DNA of 64,000 nt from Allacma fusca (Eukaryota; Arthropoda; Collembola; Symphypleona; Sminthuridae), in the NCBI GenBank assembly GCA_947179485.1, contig OX359248.1, positions 4,543,501-4,607,500 of the forward strand. The letters run 5' to 3'. This document shows positions 55,769 through 64,000 of the stretch, one piece after another (position 1 is the stretch's first letter; every line of letters starts with the position of its first letter). Under the pieces are notes generated by a model. It made no database searches. It was not told the origin of the DNA and saw only the letters and a list, made by a program, of their open reading frames with translations. The position numbers and the translations under genes were made by a program.

Positions 55769-56571
55769 GGCCTAATTCTGCTTTATTCTAGCACCGAATA
55801 TTTTGTGCATAAAAGGGTGCACATAAAATGGGTGAAAAAGGGTAAATTTAGTACGGAAAAAGTATTATGCATAATTATTAGCTTTAGAAGCACTGTAAAG
55901 AAAGTAATCACATCAAAGTATGAAAATTAAATACATCGCAGCTAGCATGTTTATTTAGTCCACTTCAGTTACATTAGGTAACTTGCAAATATATTTAATG
56001 TTAGCACGGTTTTCATAAATTATAATAAATTTTGACAATTGCAATAACGAATCAGGGGATTTTATGAAAGTGATGGAATCGGCAATACGGTTAACCTTAA
56101 AAATATGACTAACTAGTGGTAATTTTGTTGCATAATTTTTGTAGCATAAAGACAGCCTCTTGAGAAGCGTTTGTCGAGACAACGAGAAATCCTTTTGAAA
56201 TATAATATTTGTTATTCAACAATATTATACAATCACTAAAGCGAGTTGACTTGACTTTATGAGTATCGAAGACTATTGATTTGAAAATTACCTTCTTGAA
56301 AATTCTAGCATCCAATACACCACACAGATCCTGTTGTTGCAATTTAATGATTTCATCATTGCTAAAGTAATACTTCTTTGAAGAACCAATGAAAACAATG
56401 TCCTGCACTTTCGTTACAAAATTAAAATACTTTTGATGGAATACCATCCCGTGTGAAAATATCAAGCCATTTCATGCATAAAGTCATTGTACATTTATGC
56501 ATAATCACACGCAGCGTTAATTGGCCATTTTTGTGCCTAAACGTTTGTGCATAATGCTTAGGCCCTAGAGA
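55769..56571. mobile_element. TAGGCCTAA-ended element, GTGCATAA motif
   Basis: The left end TAGGCCTAATTCTG pairs loosely with the complement of the right end (CTTAGGCCCTA). Both arms contain GTGCATAA / TTATGCAC words. No TSD found. Unlike the other short-motif elements its centre holds a coding relic on the minus strand (55,955-56,465). Confidence 0.5.
55955..56465 (-). pseudogene. Possible Tnp2-like transposase C-terminal domain relic
   Basis: Two overlapping minus-strand frames (56,109-56,465, 118 codons; 55,955-56,182, 75 codons) have an order of G-x-x-FH..Y, then D-I/C-I-x4-LxNxKYY patterns. This resembles the beta-rich tail that follows the catalytic core in many animal Tnp2/CMC-like transposases. 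The frame change between them implies a frameshift in the overlap. The match is by pattern memory only, and an unrelated protein is possible. It lies close to the BEN gene and transposase locus. Confidence 0.35.
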
Positions 56572-56782
56572 TTCGGTGTGAGCGTAACGGTCCTAATTCC
56601 CCTCTTATATTTATTTTGGTATGCTTTGTAAATGTATGCAGGCAAATGTTAAAATAGAATACAAATTTTTTCATGGAAATTTCAAACCAATAATTGTTTT
56701 AATTGTTCAAATATGAAAATCCATTTATAAACAAATTAAATGGTAATATATACGTGCTTATTAGCTTTAGCATTTTCTTCTC
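56572..56782. other. 3' flank of the BEN gene
   Basis: AT-rich; likely holds the 3' UTR of the minus-strand BEN gene and possibly the end of the transposon that carries it. No TIR recognised. Confidence 0.35.
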
Positions 56783-58869
56783 TCATAAAGTCAGAGACTT
56801 AATAATCTTAGTTTTGGCAGACTTTCTCTTTTTGTGGGCTTCGAGACTGGGATTCCCTGGGATGACTTCAAAACCATAAGTCTTAAGGCAGAACTCTGTA
56901 ACCATGTGATAAAATATAAAATAATTTCAATAGTACAAAAACGTCACAATTTAAATGGAAGATTCGTATCATAAGGAAATGTCATGTATTTATTTACATA
57001 TCTGGTCTTACCAATAATTGCATCACGTCGGGTAGGATCAACGGATGGTAAAGGTGCATGGTCTTTCAGTGCTGTGCTCTTGCGACCCAGCAAAGAATGC
57101 CCCACAATTTCTTCCATGCTGAACGACTTCCGAAATAGATTCCAAGCAAAGAAAGTAATACTCGCTGACATTGTTTTTAATCCGGAAATCTCAGATCGCT
57201 TAAATCGAACATCAGATCCTTCCCAAAGTTCGACATAATACTAACATATAAGTAAAATTGTTTAAAATGTTTTGTTACTTGCATTTATGAAACAATTTTT
57301 TGATTCCTAATTATTGGATTAGACTTGGAGTCATATGAACGTACGTCTCCGTTAGTGTTGAAACACTTGAAAAAAGGTAACTGCTGGGACTCACTCTTAA
57401 GCTACCCAATACAGAAAGCAGATCTTTGATGCTGGACAAATTAATGAGCCCGTGCTATGTTAGGGTTTAACTTTTAGTTTTATTTTATTGTGTAAAATCT
57501 TCGTACTGCTATCAGTACAATACTAGCTGACGCAACCTCCAATGATTCATTCGGGAATCGAACCTACCTTTAACATAGGCAAATTTTCTTATATACGGAA
57601 AGTGAGAGTAACAATAGAGTAGGAGAGTAACTTAAGAATATGAATGCCTTATAACGGTCAAATATCCTCATCCTTTCATACAAACCATGGAATCAATCAC
57701 TCCTGCATTCCTCAGACGAGTAACTCGTGTGAAGCGGAGTAACCAGCTACAACTCGCGAGTAACACACCCATACATTCACATACATAATTACTTTTCCAA
57801 TGTAGCTATTTCCAACAGTTAGTACACCGTCCATGAACTTCCTCCAGCGATTTATATTTAGTTCTGAGTGCTCTTAATTTACTTTTACAGTCCACGTACT
57901 TTTCTGAAAAATGAAAACCAATTAGCATGAGAACGCTTCTTTATCAATAAATATGAACTACAGAGGAATTAAGAGGAGTTTGATAATGGAACAAGAGAAC
58001 AATATGAGCATCTGATCTCATATCTCGCATATCTATAATAGTCATGCCACTTCCCAAAATTGAAAATATATTAGAAATTAGGTTGTACCTACCCGCCCAA
58101 TCAATTGTAGGTTCATCATCAGCAGTGGGAATGACATCCAGGGATGGTTCCGCTGGTTCATTAAATGTCTCAGGCACATCAGGTTCAACACTTTTCAAAA
58201 CCGATTGAATTTGCGTAACTAGAAAAACTGACATTTGCTGTAATTTTTAAAAACCGTAATAAAACGTGAATCCTTATGTAAATAAAAGAATCCAATATCC
58301 GCATTATGATAATTAATGCTTTTTAAAATGGAATGTAAAACATTTATTTCTTACATTTTTTCCTTGCGTTTTCACTCCGACTTGAACTTGATACTGGATT
58401 TTCATGTACCAATAATGTGGGACCACACCAAGTTTCATTGGTTAAACACCAACAAATACCAGCACTATTTTATTTTTGTAAACTAAATAATTCTTTGAAT
58501 TGACTTACGCCGATTATTCGGCAAATTGTTTTCACGTTGATGCAGCTCGTTGGCAAGATTGTCAGCCTGTGCTTCGAGTAATATTTCCTCACCTATATAT
58601 AAACGAATTCATGTAATAATTATTGCATATAGACATACATACATAAAATACAGATTTTGAATCCCCGTTTAAAATATTCCAGAAAATTATTTAAACCTGT
58701 TACCTGAATCAACCACTACAGCTTGAATAACCTCTCGCTTCCATTTGATTCCAACGGTTCGTCCCACTAATTCTTTGGATTTTCGCAATGTTCCATCCGA
58801 AAGTTGGTCTTTCGAAACAACTGACCAGCACTTAGGATCCTCATTTAGCCACTCAACTAATAAATGCAT
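56783..58869 (-). CDS. BEN-domain protein gene, six candidate exons
   Basis: Exons on the minus strand: 58,869-58,704; 58,592-58,509; 58,218-58,093; 57,903-about 57,839; 57,240-57,012; 56,895-56,783 (TGA at 56,785-56,783). Junctions at exons 1-2, 2-3, 3-4 and 5-6 have GT..AG ends and keep one reading frame (all phase 1). The exon 4-5 junction is less sure: a phase-0 GT at 57,838 has a weak donor context. The product would be about 260 residues. It has an N-terminal VEWL..WSVV..VG..V.IKW module, an acidic middle (VPETFNEPAEPSLDV), a short KYVDCKSKLRALRTKYKSLE helix, then a BEN domain in exon 5 (YYVELWEGSDV..SMEEIVGHSLLGR..D..RRDAII) and a basic tail. BEN domains bind DNA. The gene faces away from the transposase gene; it may be that transposon's DNA-binding accessory protein or a host gene. 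Confidence 0.75.
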
Positions 58870-59338
58870 AATTTATGATTCTTTGACTGCTTAATACAAC
58901 TAATTTAGAGGAATATTTTTTAAATAAAATTGAAATACTGCAGTATTTCTACATATCTCAGAACCGAAGCTTCCGTTTGAATACACTGCGAATAACGCTT
59001 TTGTGCGCTAATAATATTTCCCTCCATGTAGTGCAGCATTTATTCCCTATGCATACAGTGCAACCTCGTCATAGCACCGATTACTAAAATGTATTGGGAT
59101 TACTCCCTTCAAGAGCTACATTATACGCATAATAAAGAATAGCTTAGCCAATAGCAACAACGATCAATTTGTCTAATATGACGTTCTTAATACGGGCGGT
59201 AATTATTTGTGGTTTGACTGTATAATCTTCATATCAACACATTTATTAAATTCTGGATTTAAAAATGTATTTTCATGAAGTGGCAGCATCGAAAACATTA
59301 ATTATTTAATTTAAAAGTTGATCCGGTTTAATGCAATA
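58870..59338. promoter_or_regulatory. Shared head-to-head intergenic region
   Basis: 469 bp between the two start codons (58,869 minus and 59,339 plus). It would have to hold both promoters. It also contains a pogo-like MITE. No TATA box or other element can be assigned with confidence. Confidence 0.35.
59056..59220. mobile_element. pogo/Tigger-like MITE
   Basis: The left end CAGTGCAACCTCGTCATAGC is close to the pogo/Tigger terminal consensus (CAGT..AACCTCG..ATA). The right end pairs loosely (complement CAGTCAAACCAC). Flanked by TA (59,054-59,055 and 59,221-59,222). 165 bp, non-coding, between the BEN and transposase genes. Confidence 0.65.
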
Positions 59339-61661
59339 ATGGGCAGATACAAAAAATACATAACAACACCCAAACCCCTACAAAACGTTCCAGAACGAAC
59401 CAGAAGAAGATTTTTCAAGGTAGAGCAATAACATATGTATAAATACTGTACAACATACTTTTATAATGTCCATCATTTAGCAAAAATTGTGAATGTGGTT
59501 TGCAAATTTGTATAATTTTAGAGAACTCTGAATATTGAAGCAAATAACCGAGTTACGGTCCAAACAATAACATCAAGTCTCGCAACGCCCCCAGGAAGTT
59601 TTGAAAGTATAAGCTTACCTTTTGGGTAATAGTAAATGATTCTTATTATCATAGCTCATTACAAAAATAAAACTAGAATTTTATAGCATCTTGTTAAATC
59701 TTTTGATTTTAGCGATTTTACGATAAGTAGAATTGCTGGACTGAAACCGATTGCAATGAACCAACGCAACCAGATTCCGATGAGTATAGCGATGTCGAAG
59801 AAAGTACTCAAAATTGCGATAGTGTGAGTGATAAAAGTTCTTTTTGATATATTGTTTCCATAATGTTGTATATGTAATTTGTTCCTTTTTATTCCAGGAA
59901 TCGCAGGACAAAATGTATTCGGGTTCAAAAATATCACATCAAGAAAGTAGAATGCTTTTACTCGCTTATATTCATCGGCACCAATTGACCAAACAGGGAA
60001 CGGAAGATTTGCTTGAACTAATAAATTTTCACTTGCCAAGTGGTACAATGATTCCAAAATCCCAGCACTTGCTTTGAAAATCAACAAATGAAACAAAATT
60101 GGTTTGGTCCAAACATTTTTATTGCAACGAATGCACTGCGTACATCGGCAGTACTTATACATCCGCAAACTGTCCGTCTTGTAAAAGTAAATTCCAAAGT
60201 CCAGTCACAGCAAGTTCCAGCAGTTACTTTTTAGTAGCTTATTGTAAGCAGCTGATTGCGAGTGTTCTAGAGCAATCCAGGGATCACGTTAAATCGTTTC
60301 GAGAGACAATGAGGAAGAATCAACATGTATCAGATATTATGAATGGATGTCTGTATAACTTCTACAATATATCGCCCTTAAATTTTTCGTGTACTATCAA
60401 CACCGATGGGATTTCAATGTACAAATCGTCGAACTTTCAATTATGGCCTTTGTATATTTCGATAAATGAACTGCCTTACAAAATAAGGAGAAAAAACTGC
60501 ATACTTGCAGCCCTTTGGCATGGGGAAGAAAAGCCAAACTTTAGCACATTTTTGAAGCCTTTAGTAGCCTTGTTCAATGACCTTAGTGACAATGGCGTTA
60601 TTTGGAACCTGGAAGAAGAAAAAACTATCAGAAGCAAAATTTTTTTTCCATTACTGGTTTGCGATTCCCCGGCGAGAAGTTCCATCCAGGGAATGACGCA
60701 TCATAACGGAACGTACAGTTGTCCAGTTTGTCTGAATCCTGGAGAAACATTGTGCATAAATGAAAAGAGCCACAAAACTATTTTGCCCATAATGTGTCCC
60801 AGCCCGGATTTGCAAACCAAGGAACATTTTGTGAACTGTCTGAAACTTTTACACGAAGAATTGTCAGCAGGCGAAAATGGGAAGTCAAAATATGGAATCC
60901 AGGAAGCTTCAGAACTCTTATTGCTTAAAACATTTGACATAGTTACTGGAGTATGTTATGATTACATGCATTCAGCTCTATTGGGTGTAATTCGGTATTT
61001 TACAATTGCGATGTTAGATTCCAAACATTCACCCGAGCCCTACTACATTGGAACTAAAACGAAGAAACTTGATGAAATATGTGAAAATGTTACCGTCCCA
61101 ACCAACGTTGCTCGTGCGTTTAGAAACATTTCACTTGTTAATTATTGAAAAGCAAATGAATGGCGCACCTGGATGGTTCTAGCTCCGCTCTTACTAAAAA
61201 ATTTCTTACCGGAGCAATACCGAATACATTTTCAGAAATTTTGTTTTGCCTGCTATTTACTTCTCCAGGATTCTGTTCCAACTGACCATATAGATGAAGC
61301 AGAGACATTATTAAGAGAGTTCTCAGTGGCAGTTGGAGGGCTTTATGGAAAATTGTTTTTGACATTTAACTTGCATGTAACTCTTCACGCACCTCTTATT
61401 GTCAGACGTTGGGGACCGTTGTGGTGCTACTCGGCATTCCAATTTGAGCATCAAAATGGTCACTTGACAAGGATGATTAACGAAACAAAATTTGTTGCAA
61501 CAGAACTGGTGGAAAAAATTTCAGAGGAATTTGTCCTGAAAAAGATGGCTGCATCGGGGTTCAAGTTCTGCAGTCAAGCCCACGAGTTCTTCAATTCCAT
61601 GAGGGTCAGGTTTAACATCTTGGACCTTTTTGGGGTAACAGGGTTAGGGCCAGAAGTGTAG
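59339..61661 (+). pseudogene. Tnp2/CMC (EnSpm)-like transposase gene, three exons, two in-frame TGA codons
   Basis: Exon 1 is 59,339-59,419 (ATG; 27 codons, basic, ending RTRRRFFK; donor GTAGAG). Exon 2 is about 59,731-59,823 (31 codons, acidic, DSDEYSDVEES). A 74-bp intron, 59,824-59,897, has GTGAGT..TTCCAG. Exon 3 is 59,898-61,661. All introns are phase 0. Exon 3 has a C-x2-C..C-x2-C finger (YCNECTAY..CPSC), TDGISMYKSS, NELPYKIRRKN, a FPLLVCDSPAR motif, GTYSCPVCLNPGE, YDYMHSALLGV, FLPEQYRIHF, and WGPLWCYSAFQFEHQNGHL. The D of TDG, the D of CDSPAR and the E of FEHQNG are candidate catalytic acids. Two TGA codons interrupt the same frame at 60,075-60,077 and 61,146-61,148; there is no frameshift. 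It would cut and join transposon ends in the nucleus. The animal branch of Tnp2-like proteins is the best match; the exact superfamily is inferred. Confidence 0.75.
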
Positions 61662-62240
61662 TGTTGTTCTGCAAAATAATTGTTAGAAGCGTTTTCATTT
61701 GAAATCTAATGATCGAATATGACTCCCTTACTGATCAACTTATGTGTACACACGTAATTTGAATTCGTACGTAAACAAATGTAAAAAAAAGTCGAAATTG
61801 CTACCTCATTTTATTGTGTAAGGAACCTTAAATAAATGACTGTGTTCACGGGAATAAGTTCGTATTCTGAGCTAATGTTACTGTTTGTATCCCGCTAAGG
61901 TCAATCTTATGTTACGAGAATGTTTACAATCTACGGTCAATATGGGGTCATGTTACTATTTGAAATCTACAAAATTCAATCAGAGGTCATGATAGATCTT
62001 GGTTCTCACTGAGGTTCATCTGAGGTCATATTGCTATTTGTAATCCACTAAATGAGGTCATGTAATCAATTGTGGTGCATTAAGAGGGTTCAAATTCAAG
62101 GGCAATTAAAATCCATTGAAACATTTGGAGCCAATTTGAGGAACATCTAATGGAAGTGAATCATATCCTCAATTACTGGGGCAGATTTTACGTGTGCGGA
62201 GATATGTACATATGCACATGGAAATGGTTAGTCAAAATCT
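61662..62240. other. Transposon 3' flank and AGGTCA-type repeats
   Basis: 61,662-61,690 and 62,115-62,235 match, in order, the sequence downstream of the transposase fragment at 12.35-12.54 kb. Between them 61,880-62,100 is a degenerate array around AGGTCATGTTACTATTTG, like those at 13.0, 15.3, 22.0, 33.5 and 43.4 kb. No TIR defining the transposon's right end was found. Confidence 0.45.
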
Positions 62241-62535
62241 CAGCTGCGTTCAAGTTCAAGTCAAGTACACAAAATTTTGTTACTTGAAACATGAACATCA
62301 AGTTCAAGTGAAATTATAATTTCAACTTAAATTTTCAAGTTCAAGTGAAATTATAATTTCAACTTAAATTTTCAAGTTCAAGTGAAATTATAATTTCAAC
62401 TTAAATTTTCAAGTTCAAGTTCGATCAAGTCCAAGTTAATAATTTATTACTTGTTGGCAACTTCAAGTCAAGTTCAAGTACATTGAATGGAAGTACTTGA
62501 ATAAAACTTGAGTATAACTTGAGTTTTTGTCACTG
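62241..62535. mobile_element. Short TCAAGT-motif hAT-like element
   Basis: Ends CAGCTGCGTTCAAG and GAGTTTTTGTCACTG match the 37,628-37,886 copy reversed. Filled with TCAAGTT words; no TSD found. A perfect 37-bp unit is repeated three times at 62,301-62,411. Confidence 0.7.
62301..62411. repeat. 37-bp x 3 perfect tandem repeat
   Basis: The unit begins AGTTCAAGTGAAATTATAAT and ends TTAAATTTTCA. Three copies look identical, so this expansion is recent. It lies inside the TCAAGT element. Confidence 0.9.
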
Positions 62536-62812
62536 ATGTAAAATGTGAGCATTGCGTAATTAGTGGCATCATTGCAACCCACTAAAAATAATATTGGGCG
62601 TGAATCCTCATCATAATGACATCTTTGTGTTTGTTTTCATTCCATTGGCATTGATGTCGCCTTCACGGTGTCCAGTGGTCGAGTTCGAGAATAATTCTTG
62701 TGTCCTGTTTCTATAATTTGAATAATTAAAAGTTCCGACTTATTATGTTATAAGGATGTTCGTGATACTCGGGGTTCTTGTTCCATTATAAAAATGAAGC
62801 TATTTTTCAGTT

Positions 62813-63551
62813 TAGAGCATCACCCCGTGGGATATTTTAGGCCCGTACACGCCCGCGGCCCGTAAATGTTTACCCGTGCCCGCCCGGCCCGAAATTAAAG
62901 TTCAACAATAAAGCCCGGCCCGGCCCATAAAATTTAAAAAAGCCCGTAGCCCGCCCGCTAATACCAGTCCAGCTTGTAAATTCATAGCTACAGACCCAGA
63001 ACAATTTTCTTATTCAATTTTTCATTTTCGCCTTTGTTTGAATGAAATTGGTAAGGCTGGGGTTACTTCCAATGTTCCAATGCAGAATTCTTACATTTAT
63101 GTTTGGCCAGAGTTAATGTCCCTCCTTGAAGCGATTGCCTGCTAAAATATCCCTGCACTCATTGCACTTCGCATAATTTATTGACACCTATGTTCAACTA
63201 GTATCTGTTTAAGTATTTTTAAAACTTGCAATTTTCCGACTATTTCCTGTAATTTAATTCGTTGACATTGAATGTCAAGGCATTGTTTTAAATGTAAAAT
63301 TGCAACCGTTTTAAAATTGTTCCATGTATTTAAGTTATGTACTTTTACAACCCCTGATCCAGCATGCACCGCATATGAATTTTTTCACGGGCTTTTACGG
63401 GCTTTCGCGGTCTTTTTTAACCGCATTGAAAAGACCGTACCCGCCCGTAACCCGTCAAGTGTAATAAATTTTACCCGTACCCGCCCGAAGCCCGGGCGGG
63501 CCGGGCTTTTTACGGGCTTACCCGCAAATTTTAACCGCCCGAGATGCTCTA
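62813..63551. mobile_element. Non-autonomous hAT element, CCCGCCCG motif
   Basis: TIR TAGAGCATC at both ends, with a near-perfect 8-bp TSD (TTTCAGTT at 62,805-62,812 and GTTCAGTT at 63,552-63,559). Arms are GC-rich arrays of GCCCGTA / CCCGCCCG / CGGGCTT words around an AT-rich centre. No transposase. Confidence 0.8.
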
Positions 63552-63559
63552 GTTCAGTT

Positions 63560-64000
63560 CACCTTGAATCGAAGAAGTTTAAGAGCAATTTATTATTCCT
63601 TGTAAGAATAATTTTTGCTGATATTAAACATGAGGGCGCAGACGAACAACAAACAATATTATAAACCAACATTGGTTAAGCAAGATTAACGACGACAAAT
63701 ATTAATGAATATAACTGCTGGTTACACTTACTAGATAAGTGCAGCATTAATGTGATCAAGCCAATAATTTGAGTGTTAACCTCTTAATTATGGAAATTAG
63801 CAAATTAGACTACAATGTTTACAGTTATTTGATCAAGTATTTTAAACTTTTACAGCAAACAATATTATCCACATGCAGTTTAGTTTGTCCTAGTTACCGC
63901 CTATCATCTGTACTAATTGTGAACGAAATTTCTTGTATTGTTTATTCATTTACGAAAAAATACTTGAAAAATCAAGTTCAAGTACAAGTTCAAGTTCGCG
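63560..64000. other. AT-rich edge, start of another TCAAGT array
   Basis: No gene seen. The last 40 bases are a TCAAGTTCAAGTAC array cut by the window end, probably the terminus of a further TCAAGT element. Confidence 0.45.

Noticed and set aside
60075-61148. Selenocysteine or alternative genetic code to explain the TGA codons
   Set aside because: No SECIS-type evidence was seen and other genes in the window use TGA as a stop (the BEN gene ends in TGA); simple mutation is sufficient.

Overview
The window is eukaryotic, AT-rich and made almost entirely of mobile DNA. Introns with GT..AG ends, animal-type transposase families, an env-like reading frame in an LTR element and a BEN-domain gene point to an invertebrate animal, most likely an arthropod. 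I cannot name the species from sequence alone. No tRNA, rRNA or CRISPR was recognised, and no gene is clearly the host's own; the BEN gene is the only candidate.

Layout. Positions 1-45,768 are a graveyard of DNA transposons. At least thirteen non-autonomous elements have matched terminal inverted repeats (TIRs) and perfect 8-bp target-site duplications (TSDs), the hAT signature. Most are filled with one short motif repeated in both orientations, and the motif differs from family to family. Others are MULE-like (9-bp TSD), TA-flanked (Tc1/mariner or pogo type) or PIF/Harbinger-like (TTA), plus two foldback elements. Many are nested two or three deep. Two coding relics occur on the minus strand: a 5'-truncated LINE (18.6-19.9 kb) and a DDE-type transposase pseudogene (20.0-21.2 kb). 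Between the insertions lie diverged copies of one large repeat unit in conserved order (10.6-12.3, 16.8-17.4, 33.8-36.9, 41.1-42.6 and 43.6/55.0-55.8 kb).

Positions 43,628-55,023 hold a three-layer insertion. A hAT-like element came first; a TA-flanked mariner-size element then hit its right TSD; a 9.2-kb Ty3/Gypsy-type LTR retrotransposon then hit that element. The LTR element lies on the minus strand (gag, pol and an env-like third region), looks whole, and has two 518-bp LTRs that I find identical, so it is very young.

Positions 55.8-62.2 kb contain the most interesting locus. A spliced, apparently open BEN-domain gene (minus, 58,869 to 56,783) lies head to head with a spliced Tnp2/CMC-like transposase gene (plus, 59,339 to 61,661) that carries two in-frame TGA codons. 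Only 469 bp separate the two start codons. A piece of the same transposase tail sits directly downstream of the dispersed repeat unit at 12.3 kb, so the unit, the transposase and perhaps the BEN gene may all belong to one large transposon family. The right edge (62.2-64.0 kb) returns to short-motif elements.
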